A DNA stretch of 64,000 nucleotides from Anaerolineaceae bacterium (GTDB lineage: Bacteria > Chloroflexota > Anaerolineae > Anaerolineales > Anaerolineaceae), in contig JAURZL010000013.1 in the NCBI GenBank assembly GCA_030653365.1, positions 186,001 through 250,000 of the forward strand. The letters are read 5' to 3'. Positions 8,372-16,098 of this stretch are shown in pieces. The notes below the pieces were generated by a model. The model was not told the origin of the DNA. It did no database searches and worked only from the letters and a program-made list of their open reading frames with translations. Made by a program: the position numbers and the translations under genes. The first letter of the stretch is position 1. Every line of letters begins with the position of its first letter.

Positions 8372-9748
8372 CTATTTATTTGCCCAATAACTTTTGCTAT
8401 CTGTCATGAGGCAACTGATAAATTCTTCGGGTCCAATTTGTTTGGTAAAGAATTGATCATCACACACATTGAAAACATTATCCATGTATTCAGGTATTTC
8501 AGTATTTAAGCCAGCCCGAGCAGGTATAGTTGTCGAAGACTCAAGGATTACGTATTGATTTATTAATGCTGGTGGTACAGGCACGCCCTCTAATGGAACG
8601 GGAACTCCTAGTGAAGAAATACCACTCCCTACTTTCATCGAAAGGATGTATTTTAAATAAGTCGCAACTTCATCCGGATGCTCAGTTGAAGATAATACTC
8701 CATATACATTTGCCCAATGTTCTACAACTTGATTTCCTTTCCCACCTTCAACATCTGGAAACGCAAACAATCCAACTTCAAAACCTTCAGGCATTTGTTC
8801 AGACATTTCTTTTGGTAACCATGCTCCCATGAACATCATTGCAACGTCACCATTTACCCACTGTACTTGAGCTCCAGGCCAAACTGACCCTTCAAACCCT
8901 TCCTGAAAATAACCTTTATCTTGTAATTCGCGAATCATGACTGCTGCTTGAAGGAATTCTGGATCACCCCATTTTTCACCGGATGTGTCATACGCTGCTT
9001 CTCTGAAAGCTTCAACACCCGCTAAACGTGTGGCTAAGTAACTAAACCACCAATTGTTGTAGAATCCCACACTACCATCAGCCCCTAATGGAGTAACATC
9101 TGGGTGAGTCGTTTTTAATGTCTCAATCAATTGATTAAACTCAGTCCATGTCATTCCATTTACTTTCGGATCGATGCCTGCTTCTGCGAAAATTGCCTTA
9201 TTGTAGAAGAAAGCTGAAATGTAATCATCGCGAGGAATAAGATAGGTGCTGCCCTCATACTTACCAATCTCTAATACACCAGGGGCGAAGGTCTCACCCC
9301 AAGTCTTATCACTGTCGTACGCTTTTTCAGCAAGATATTTGTCCATTGGTAACGCTAACCCATTTTTTACGATGGCATTCAGAACTCGATCGTCTGAATG
9401 GTCAACTATATCAACTTGGGTGCCTGCTGCAATAGCGCTTTGTAATTGGGTGAGTACTTGACGGCCAGCCCATTGAATTTCAACTTCTATGTTTGGAAAT
9501 TCAAGCATAAAATCCTTTGTTGCCTCGTCTAATTCTTGCATGAGTGGCTCACCTTCACTAAACATGCTCCAATAGACAATTTTCACTTTTTCTGCTGGAG
9601 CAACCACCTCTTCTGGTTCGCCTGGCTCACTTGGACTAGCAGGTTCACTTGGCCCAGCAGGTGTACTTGCTGGGGTACATTGGGTAAATAGGACAAGTAC
9701 CATCATTGCCAAAACTAAATTTATCCAAAGGTGTTTTTTTTGCTTCAT
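8372..9748 (-). CDS. ABC transporter solute-binding lipoprotein (family 1)
   Basis: 458-aa extracellular sugar-binding protein. The true start is the ATG at 9748 (AGGAGAAAAA before it), giving a type II signal peptide MKQKKHLWINLVLAM with lipobox LFTQC and lipid-modified Cys24. A Pro/Ser/Glu linker to about residue 55 tethers the domain, followed by KIVYWSMFSEGEPLM, typical of SBP family 1. Mature protein would be anchored outside the cytoplasmic membrane. It delivers substrate to the two permeases downstream. Its leader carries a start-less AAAGGAGGT and its 3' end a palindrome. Confidence 0.95.
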   Translation of the reverse strand: MKQKKHLWINLVLAMMVLVLFTQCTPASTPAGPSEPASPSEPGEPEEVVAPAEKVKIVYWSMFSEGEPLMQELDEATKDFMLEFPNIEVEIQWAGRQVLTQLQSAIAAGTQVDIVDHSDDRVLNAIVKNGLALPMDKYLAEKAYDSDKTWGETFAPGVLEIGKYEGSTYLIPRDDYISAFFYNKAIFAEAGIDPKVNGMTWTEFNQLIETLKTTHPDVTPLGADGSVGFYNNWWFSYLATRLAGVEAFREAAYDTSGEKWGDPEFLQAAVMIRELQDKGYFQEGFEGSVWPGAQVQWVNGDVAMMFMGAWLPKEMSEQMPEGFEVGLFAFPDVEGGKGNQVVEHWANVYGVLSSTEHPDEVATYLKYILSMKVGSGISSLGVPVPLEGVPVPPALINQYVILESSTTIPARAGLNTEIPEYMDNVFNVCDDQFFTKQIGPEEFISCLMTDSKSYWANK

Positions 9749-9844
9749 TTTTTCTCCTATAATTAAATTTGATTGAGTATTTGGACCCATTACAATGGTC
9801 TATTTCCGACATAATAATTTTCAAAGTAATCGATATTTGGTTCG

Positions 9845-9853
9845 ACCTCCTTT
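9845..9853 (-). promoter_or_regulatory. Start-less strong SD (stabiliser-SD-like) in leader of binding-protein gene
   Basis: On the minus strand the sequence reads GAAAGGAGGT directly at the stop codon of the upstream amidohydrolase gene. No ATG/GTG/TTG follows at translatable spacing; the next real start is 96 nt away with its own SD. It matches the 16S 3' end, and 30S binding here could block 5'-3' decay. Confidence 0.5.
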
Positions 9854-10599
9854 CAATTTCCTGATAGAATTCTTTCTGCATTTTCTCCAAAAACCATTTT
9901 CTCATCGGAAGAAGATAATTTTAGATTCTTTAGCTTATTTATTTGAAAAGGTAACCAATAAGGATCACCAAATCCTGCATCAGTACCAAAAAGGAACTTT
10001 TCAATAGATAGTCTCGAAATCATCTGTTTTAGTCCATGTGGGGGAGTTCCAGAAGGGATAATAAAAATATTCTTGCAACGCTCAGCTGCAAACAAGGCTT
10101 CTTTCCATAGATCGTGTAACCCACCATGACCTAGAATCACTTTTAATTTTGGATGTCGAAGTGCGAAGTAAGCAATTTGTAGTGGTGATGAGTAAGGTGG
10201 TGTACCGTCGTGAAAAACAACTGGTACTTTAAGGCTTTCTAATTCCTCTCCGAGTTTATCCATCATTGGTTCTAATGGAGAAAAAGTTTGCGCCCAAGGG
10301 TGTAATTTCACCCCCCGCATTCCTAAATTTACAATACATCTTCTTAACTCATCAATTACATTTGAATAACGAGGATGAACTGTACAAAAGGGGATTAACC
10401 GTTGTGGATCTATTGAACAATAATCCAAAAGGTGATCATTATGTGGAGCAGGATCGAAGTATAAACCATCCAAAGTAAATACCCAGGCTTTATCGATACC
10501 ATTGTTGTTGAGAAGGTTTATGAAATTTTCGGAGTCATAACCTTCAATCATCGAAAATGCTTTTCCAGGCATATGTGTGTGGGTATCAACAATAGTCAT
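9853..10599 (-). CDS. Amidohydrolase family 2 (TIM-barrel metal hydrolase)
   Basis: 248-aa amidohydrolase_2/ACMSD-like barrel. Visible metal and active-site motifs: VDTHTHMPG at the N-terminus, GVKLHPWAQ, VVFHDGTPP, VILGHGGLHD and FLFGTDAGFG with the C-terminal Asp. It overlaps the paralogous gene upstream by 4 nt (ATGA), a sign of translational coupling. The two proteins share motif order and about the same length, so may form a heterodimer or act on successive intermediates such as lactones or carboxylated sugars. Substrate unknown. Confidence 0.85.
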   Translation of the reverse strand: MTIVDTHTHMPGKAFSMIEGYDSENFINLLNNNGIDKAWVFTLDGLYFDPAPHNDHLLDYCSIDPQRLIPFCTVHPRYSNVIDELRRCIVNLGMRGVKLHPWAQTFSPLEPMMDKLGEELESLKVPVVFHDGTPPYSSPLQIAYFALRHPKLKVILGHGGLHDLWKEALFAAERCKNIFIIPSGTPPHGLKQMISRLSIEKFLFGTDAGFGDPYWLPFQINKLKNLKLSSSDEKMVFGENAERILSGN

Positions 10600-11333
10600 G
10601 ATAGTTCTCCTATCAAGCGCAACAAATTATTACCCATAAGCATGACTTTTTCATTTTCATCAAGAGAAGTTGCATTAAGACAACCCAATTCAACGCTATA
10701 AGTACTGAGTGGAGAATCGCTACCGAACAAAACCCGGTCAACTCCTAAACTGTCAATTGCATGGCGGATCTTGTCGGGCAAACTCCAGGAAGTATCCACA
10801 AAAATATTTGAAGCTAGTTGGGCAGCGGGAACAGCATCTATCCAAAAATCGGTACTTCCCATGTGACCCATTATTAAGTTTGCTTCTGGAAAACGTAATG
10901 CTAATTCTGCCACATGCATTGGTTGTGAATAAGCCGGGGTGCCTGTATGGAAATAAATTGGCAATTTGTATTCACAAGCTAACTCAACGATTGGATACAC
11001 CAAATCATCACAGAGTAAAAATCCTTGAATGGATGGATGAAGTTTTATTCCTCGAGCACCTTCATTTATGGAACGTTTTAATTCCTTTATTGCTTTCTTT
11101 CCAAACCAGGGATTGGCAGTGGAAAATACATAAAATCTATCTGGATATTTTTTAGCAGCTTTTAAGATAAAATCATTGCCTTTTTTATTGTCAACAGCTA
11201 AAAATTTATCCACCGGACAGATGACAGCTTTATTAATGCCAAAATAATCCATTTCCTTAAGTTGTTTAGCAATACTCTGCTGATAATCGTGCCCAAAACC
11301 CAAATGACAGTGGCAATCAATAATGTTACTCAT
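10596..11333 (-). CDS. Amidohydrolase family 2 (paralogue of the next gene)
   Basis: 245-aa TIM-barrel metal hydrolase. IDCHCHLGFG supplies HxH, GIKLHPSIQG the KLHP strand, IYFHTGTPAYS and LIMGHMGSTD further His, and VLFGSDSPLS the catalytic Asp. SD TTTAGGAG lies before the ATG at 11333. It overlaps its paralogue by 4 nt and is preceded at 28 nt by the beta-propeller gene. The paired occurrence of a propeller of the lactonase type and two amidohydrolases suggests lactone or amide ring opening. Specificity is not visible. Confidence 0.85.
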   Translation of the reverse strand: MSNIIDCHCHLGFGHDYQQSIAKQLKEMDYFGINKAVICPVDKFLAVDNKKGNDFILKAAKKYPDRFYVFSTANPWFGKKAIKELKRSINEGARGIKLHPSIQGFLLCDDLVYPIVELACEYKLPIYFHTGTPAYSQPMHVAELALRFPEANLIMGHMGSTDFWIDAVPAAQLASNIFVDTSWSLPDKIRHAIDSLGVDRVLFGSDSPLSTYSVELGCLNATSLDENEKVMLMGNNLLRLIGELS

Positions 11334-11361
11334 CTAAATCTCCTAAAGATTTCCTAATTTA

Positions 11362-12528
11362 TTAATCACAGAGACATATTTCCCATAAGTAGGATGGACG
11401 ATAGATGTTATCATTTTCACCTGCGTAAAGTTTGTTGTTAGACGCAGCTACTAAGGCATGAATTTTAACAGCTCCTTTACCTAAAACGGTGTCATAAATT
11501 GGACCTAAATCTTCTAATAGTTCATTTTCCGGATTAAAAACAAATAACCTGGCTTCACCTTTCTTGTCTTTTCCATATCCAGAATTTCCTGCGCCGTAAA
11601 TCAATCCATCTGGTGTTTGGGTTAATCCAGCTAATCTTTCTCCTTTATAGGGAGATCCAAAATCTTTAATAGAACCATCTCTTGGATCCAATCTACTAAA
11701 ACCACCTGCAACAGTACCAACATAAAAGAATCCATCTGTGGCTGACAACATTGTGTCAACTCTTGCAACATCTTTAGCACTCACTTTCGGAAAACCATGG
11801 TTAAACCAATTGAATAGATCTTGATCCGGATCATAAGAAAAAATCCGGATTGGGGTTGGACCAGGAATATCTTCAAATGCTCTTGTTTCTCCCCATGTTC
11901 CCCATAATCTTCCTTGACTATCTAAAACACTGTAATGCGGTTGACACATCATAACCCCATTGCCAATGAATGCCAGTATTTTTGTTTGCTTTGTTTGTAA
12001 ATCATATTTAAAAAAGTACTCGCCAGGATAGGTAAAACCATAGATCACTCTTCGCTTAGCGTCTAATTTTATAGATTGAATGTAATGATGCGGAACGGGG
12101 ATATCAAGAATTTGGTACTGATCTGACTTGGGATCATAGCTAATTAATTTACCGCCAGGAGCTTGATGTTGTTGATTTTGATCATGAAGTAATGCTGTTG
12201 CGGCATAAATCATTCCATCTTGATCTATCTCTAAAGAACGGTGAAATTTCGCATCAAATTTATTGCTAATACGTTGAAAACCCAAGGAATGGAACTTTTC
12301 ATTGGTTTGATCAAAAACATGAAAAATATCAGTATTTATGGATGTTAGCCCAATGTACAATTTTTGTGATGTATGATCCCAAGCGAGTGAGTCAAATGAT
12401 ATCCAGTCATTACAATATCCATTGTTTGAACGCAAATCTTCAATTGTCCATCGCCCCTCAACCTCCGATTCCCAGTTATCAAATTTTCGATCTTTATATA
12501 TATGTGCTTTAGTTTGTTTTATCGTCAT
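11362..12528 (-). CDS. Beta-propeller protein (SMP-30/lactonase-like)
   Basis: 388 aa, no signal peptide, made of about six repeated four-strand blades seen as recurring YDP, DxxGxxY and GxxYxG units (SYDPKSDQY, DSQGRLWGTW, SATDGFFYVG, TPDGLIYGAG). This is the pattern of SMP-30/gluconolactonase or YncE-type propellers. The start codon overlaps the stop of the UROD-like gene (ATGA), so the two are coupled. It may hydrolyse a sugar lactone, but a non-enzymatic role is possible as the metal ligands cannot be assigned by eye. Confidence 0.65.
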   Translation of the reverse strand: MTIKQTKAHIYKDRKFDNWESEVEGRWTIEDLRSNNGYCNDWISFDSLAWDHTSQKLYIGLTSINTDIFHVFDQTNEKFHSLGFQRISNKFDAKFHRSLEIDQDGMIYAATALLHDQNQQHQAPGGKLISYDPKSDQYQILDIPVPHHYIQSIKLDAKRRVIYGFTYPGEYFFKYDLQTKQTKILAFIGNGVMMCQPHYSVLDSQGRLWGTWGETRAFEDIPGPTPIRIFSYDPDQDLFNWFNHGFPKVSAKDVARVDTMLSATDGFFYVGTVAGGFSRLDPRDGSIKDFGSPYKGERLAGLTQTPDGLIYGAGNSGYGKDKKGEARLFVFNPENELLEDLGPIYDTVLGKGAVKIHALVAASNNKLYAGENDNIYRPSYLWEICLCD

Positions 12529-13577
12529 TGAATTAAACCCTTTTTGAATTGGTCTTCGTAATCGCTTACTGCTTGAAATATTGATCTTACATTTTCATCA
12601 GGTGTGCCTGCATCCATATTGATACAGCAAACACCTACATTTTCAATTCTCTTAGATGATTTGAGCAATGAAAGAGTATCTAGGTAAATTTCGTTTTTGT
12701 TGCATTGTAATAATCGAACCGGATTAAGACGAAGATTTATGAAGGTATCAGAAAAGGTTTCACTACATACATTAATGACTGAACCCCAACCAATATCAAA
12801 AAAATTTGATGGAATTTGTGAATATGCCTTAGAGAATTTGTGCATATTATTTCCACAATGATGAATCCCAAAAGGGTGAGTATTTTTGGCAAGTCTCAAT
12901 TCGTGCGGAGACACCATCTTTTCATAAAGTTTTGGCGAAATCATGCTTACAGAACAGTTGCTGTGTAAAAAAATACTTGGATCTACATTTAGAATAGAAC
13001 GATTTGTGGAAATCGAACAAGTTTTTGTAATACTTCTCATTAATTTGACTAATGAAATATATGTTTTTGTTAGGACATGAAAAAGGTGATTAACAAGTTC
13101 TGGTTTTTCCACTAAATCAAAAAACAACTGATGACCACGGAGATGTAATGCTGTGTTAAAGAATCCATCTAAATCAAAGTCCCCTACAACATATCCAAAT
13201 TTATCAATCAATTTACTTGCATCATTTAATAATGATTTCATTGGCCATTTTTCTTTCACATCTGGAGGAACTAACTTGAAAATTTCTTCGTCTGTAAAAA
13301 TTCTTTCAATTGGCCAAGGAGCTTCGCTATCTGAGAATTCAATTTGCACCCCAAAAAGTGCTGGAACTACAAATCCACCAGCAACCATCATTGAGCCAAT
13401 AATTGGTTCTCTTATGGTTGGTTTTTCTCCAATTCCAAAACGTTCAAATAAAATATTTCTCATTTCGAAATCGTTATCTATTCTTTTCTCTAAATTCATA
13501 TAAAAAAACTCATCAAAACAAATACCGTAGTTTTGATTCCACCAATTTGGATTAAATATGACTTCTATTGGGATCAT
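12525..13577 (-). CDS. Uroporphyrinogen decarboxylase-like (URO-D superfamily) protein
   Basis: 350-aa TIM-barrel protein of the URO-D/MtaA/CmuC group. Family-like features are the LRGHQLFFDLVEKPELVNHL helix pair and FGIHHCGNNMHKFS, where the His-x-Cys-Gly motif corresponds to the zinc site of corrinoid:coenzyme M-type methyltransferases. Near the end, GVCCINMDAGTPDENV matches the family's G-x-P-E-NV end motif. It is not heme biosynthetic by context: it follows a GntR regulator by 6 nt and is coupled to a propeller gene. Methyl transfer or decarboxylation of a sugar-derived acid are both possible. Confidence 0.75.
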   Translation of the reverse strand: MIPIEVIFNPNWWNQNYGICFDEFFYMNLEKRIDNDFEMRNILFERFGIGEKPTIREPIIGSMMVAGGFVVPALFGVQIEFSDSEAPWPIERIFTDEEIFKLVPPDVKEKWPMKSLLNDASKLIDKFGYVVGDFDLDGFFNTALHLRGHQLFFDLVEKPELVNHLFHVLTKTYISLVKLMRSITKTCSISTNRSILNVDPSIFLHSNCSVSMISPKLYEKMVSPHELRLAKNTHPFGIHHCGNNMHKFSKAYSQIPSNFFDIGWGSVINVCSETFSDTFINLRLNPVRLLQCNKNEIYLDTLSLLKSSKRIENVGVCCINMDAGTPDENVRSIFQAVSDYEDQFKKGLIQ

Positions 13578-13583
13578 TAGGGG

Positions 13584-14297
13584 TTATTTATGCCTGGGTT
13601 CTTCCTTTAAAGGAGAAACTGAATTCATATCGTTTAGTAGGGATTTTTTTGCTCGTTTCAAATGTGAATTAATTTCAAAAACAGCTTTTTCCACGTTTCT
13701 TTCTTTTATTGCCAGAATCATTTTTTCATGTTCATTTTGTGCTTTGTCAAGTTCACGTTCAAAAGAACGATATCTAATTCTCGCCATTTGCGCATGTAAA
13801 TTTTCTCTTTCATGGGCTTCTTGCAGTCGTTTATTTTTGGTTTGTAAAACCATTTGGCGATGGAATTCATGGTCTAATTTAAGATAATCTGGATAAATTT
13901 CTTTTATGTCAGGATGGTTGGCAAGTTTCCCTAAATTTTCTACCATTTTTTCTAAAGTCTCAATTTCCGCATCACTTGCATGATTGCAAATAATCTCAAC
14001 TGCAAAGCACTCCAAAACACGCCTTACATCAAATGAATCCTCAATATCAATTTCAGAAAAATTGCTTACAAAAGTCCCTGATCTAGGCAGTATACGGACT
14101 AAACCTTCGGATTCGAGATGGCTTAATGCTTCTTTGATGGGGGTTTTACTTACACCTAAATGATTACATATTTCATCTAATTCAAGCCTTTCGCCTTCTG
14201 CAAATTCTTTACTAATAATCTTCTCCCGCAAAATGGAGTAAACCAATTCACTTACTTTCGGAGTATTAATTCGGGGAAATATTTGATTATTTGTCAT
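13584..14297 (-). CDS. GntR/FadR-family regulator with FCD domain
   Basis: 237-aa repressor-type protein. ATG at 14297 is preferred (AAAGG before it) over an upstream alternative at 14342. Winged helix at about residues 15-80 (VYSILREKIISKEFAEGERL, GVSKTPIKEALSHLESEGLV, then a wing with PRSGTFV). FCD ligand domain at 85-220 with DVRRVLECFAVE, LDHEFHR and the His-rich end typical of metal/carboxylate sensing. It is the first gene of the region 1 operon and probably controls its own promoter in response to a sugar acid. Confidence 0.93.
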   Translation of the reverse strand: MTNNQIFPRINTPKVSELVYSILREKIISKEFAEGERLELDEICNHLGVSKTPIKEALSHLESEGLVRILPRSGTFVSNFSEIDIEDSFDVRRVLECFAVEIICNHASDAEIETLEKMVENLGKLANHPDIKEIYPDYLKLDHEFHRQMVLQTKNKRLQEAHERENLHAQMARIRYRSFERELDKAQNEHEKMILAIKERNVEKAVFEINSHLKRAKKSLLNDMNSVSPLKEEPRHK

Positions 14298-14316
14298 AAT
14301 AACCTTTGTGGATAAA

Positions 14317-14341
14317 CTGAAATCTGATATCTGAAATTTCA
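14317..14341. promoter_or_regulatory. Three phased 7-bp repeats at GntR transcription start
   Basis: CTGAAAT, CTGATAT and CTGAAAT are consecutive at 14317-14337, then TTCA. They lie between the predicted minus-strand -10 box and the GntR start codon, at the expected transcription start, so are a good operator candidate for GntR autorepression. Confidence 0.45.
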
Positions 14342-14346
14342 CTTTT

Positions 14347-14375
14347 ATTATAGAGATTCAAATAACCATTGTCAA
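14347..14375 (-). promoter_or_regulatory. Consensus sigma70 promoter for the region 1 operon
   Basis: On the minus strand TTGACA (14375-14370), a 17-nt spacer and TATAAT (14352-14347): both hexamers match the consensus exactly. Transcription would begin near 14340 and read into the GntR gene and the following operon. Confidence 0.85.
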
Positions 14376-14407
14376 CAACTAAAAAGTATAGAATTATGAA
14401 AGAATAC

Positions 14408-14436
14408 TTGCAAAATATTTAAAAATGTTATATTAT
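14408..14436 (+). promoter_or_regulatory. Sigma70 promoter for the HAD/mutase/kinase operon
   Basis: TTGCAA (14408-14413), 17-nt spacer, TATTAT (14431-14436). Start of transcription expected near 14443, 65 nt before the first HAD start codon. The same -35 hexamer and spacing recur before the rpiR-type gene. Confidence 0.7.
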
Positions 14437-14455
14437 ATTCATTATGTAAGTTAAA

Positions 14456-14478
14456 TTTCATAAAACAATATTATGAAA
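14456..14478. promoter_or_regulatory. Inverted repeat operator candidate downstream of promoter
   Basis: TTTCATAA and its exact complement TTATGAAA, separated by 7 nt, just downstream of the predicted transcription start, a position where a bound repressor would block elongation. TTATGAAA also occurs singly at 14394-14401. The RpiR-type protein of this region is the most likely binder; inference. Confidence 0.5.
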
Positions 14479-14507
14479 GTAAAATTAATACACCCCTTGG
14501 AGCGCTC

Positions 14508-15242
14508 ATGAAACCTGATATAGAGGCAATTTTCTTGGATGTTGGCAATACTTTGCGAATTGTAGTGGAAGATCCTGAATTTTCTGCTGCAGCAAAACAA
14601 CAAATGCTTGACCTACTGGAAGTTAAGGAAAATTCGGATGATTTTTTTGAAAAACTTGAGACACGTTGGAAATCACATCGAAAACGCTGTAAGGTAACTC
14701 TGATAGAAGCATCAGAAAAAGAATTATGGTCAGTGCATATGCTTCCGGATTACCCTAAAGAGAAAATTGAACCTCTGGCTGGGAAATTAACCCGTTTATG
14801 GCGGGATAAAGACGGACGTCGGGTTCCTAGGACAGATGTAAAAGAAACGATAATTGAGTTGGATCGGCGTGGCTATAAATTGGGTATCATCGCCAATACC
14901 ATTACTGAAACTGAGATTCCGGACTGGATGGAGGCAGACCAGGTCACTGTTTTATTTAAAACTGTAATTCTTTCATCGAAAGTAGCATTCCGGAAACCTA
15001 ATCCTGAAATCTATTGGTTGGCATCCAGACAAATTGGTGTAGAACCGGATAAATGTGCATATGTGGGTGACAATCCAGTTCGCGATGTTGAAGGCACACG
15101 GGCTGCGGGATACGGAATGATGATTTTGATTCATGAACCTGCAACGCTCGAAAAAGAACCTCCTTCTGGTGAATTCAAACCAGATCATACGATTGAAAAT
15201 ATCAGCGACCTGTTGGATATATTTCCACCTCGGAATGATTAA
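14508..15242 (+). CDS. HAD-superfamily hydrolase (subfamily IA-like)
   Basis: 244-aa Rossmannoid hydrolase with an alpha-helical cap inserted after motif I. Motif I is DVGNT with nucleophile Asp11; the residue two places on, normally the acid/base Asp, is Gly13. Motif II is GIIANT, motif III Lys163 in FRKPNPE, motif IV YVGDNPVRDV with Asp188 and Asp193. First gene of the plus-strand operon, 38 nt before a paralogue of similar length. The DxG motif argues against an ordinary phosphatase. It may be a phosphatase variant, lyase or dehalogenase-like enzyme. Confidence 0.88.
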   Translation: MKPDIEAIFLDVGNTLRIVVEDPEFSAAAKQQMLDLLEVKENSDDFFEKLETRWKSHRKRCKVTLIEASEKELWSVHMLPDYPKEKIEPLAGKLTRLWRDKDGRRVPRTDVKETIIELDRRGYKLGIIANTITETEIPDWMEADQVTVLFKTVILSSKVAFRKPNPEIYWLASRQIGVEPDKCAYVGDNPVRDVEGTRAAGYGMMILIHEPATLEKEPPSGEFKPDHTIENISDLLDIFPPRND

Positions 15243-15280
15243 TATCAACAGAATAAAAGAACTTAAAAAAGGTCATTTTC

Positions 15281-16045
15281 ATGTCTCAAAAAATTGAAGC
15301 AATCTTTTTAGATGTTGGCAACACATTAAGAATTATTACTGATAACGAACCTCACCAAGCGAAAGCAAGACAAAAAATTACGGAATTGGTGGGCACAGAC
15401 GAGGATCCGGATTTATTTTGTCAAAAGGTTGATCAACGCTATAAAGAGTATCGAAAATGGGCGTTTGAGAATCTCAGAGAAGCACCCGAACATGAACTCT
15501 GGACACGTTGGTTAGCTCCGGAATTTCCAAAAGACCGAATTGCTGCCAATTGGGTTGAATTGACATATCAATACAGGCAGTCTATGGGATTTCGGGTTGT
15601 TGTCCCTAATGGAAAAGAAGTTGTGATTGAATTACACAAAAGAGGTTACACATTGGGCATGATCAGTAATGTGATCACCTCACAAGAAATACCCGATTGG
15701 CTGGAAGCTGATGGATTAACCCCGTATTTTAAATCTGTGGCCTTATCATCCGTTTTAGGAATTAGAAAACCTGACCCTGCGATCTATCTGGAGGCCGCCC
15801 GGCAGGCTGGCGTTGAACCTGCCTATTGTGTCTATGTAGGTGACAACCTCAAACGAGATGTAACTGGTACCCGCAAAGCAGGTTTCGGGATGGTCGTGAT
15901 AATGATCAGTCCGGAAAAACTATTGAAGGCTGAAATCACGGAAGATAATAGACCGGATGCCATCATTCATGAATTTTCTGAATTATTGGATATATTTCCG
16001 TCATGTCCAAATATAGATTGGGATAAGGTTCGGAAAGTAGATTAA
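15281..16045 (+). CDS. HAD-superfamily hydrolase, paralogue of preceding gene
   Basis: 254 aa, same layout as its neighbour: DVGNT with Asp11 nucleophile and Gly13, GMISNVIT for motif II, RKPDPAIYLEA for motif III, and YVGDNLKRDVTGTRKAGFG for motif IV. The two share LWxxxLxPxxPK..I in the cap and LLDIFP at the C-terminus, so arose by tandem duplication and then diverged well apart. Possible heterodimer. Substrate unknown; neighbours point to a small phosphorylated acid. Confidence 0.88.
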   Translation: MSQKIEAIFLDVGNTLRIITDNEPHQAKARQKITELVGTDEDPDLFCQKVDQRYKEYRKWAFENLREAPEHELWTRWLAPEFPKDRIAANWVELTYQYRQSMGFRVVVPNGKEVVIELHKRGYTLGMISNVITSQEIPDWLEADGLTPYFKSVALSSVLGIRKPDPAIYLEAARQAGVEPAYCVYVGDNLKRDVTGTRKAGFGMVVIMISPEKLLKAEITEDNRPDAIIHEFSELLDIFPSCPNIDWDKVRKVD

Positions 16046-16098
16046 ATAACAAAAAACCAATAAATTTAACTTATTGATTAATAATGAAGGGAAGGCAT

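Noticed and set aside
10709..11155. 148-aa plus-strand ORF inside the amidohydrolase gene
   Set aside because: It is antisense to a strongly conserved amidohydrolase, has no SD and no recognisable protein features.
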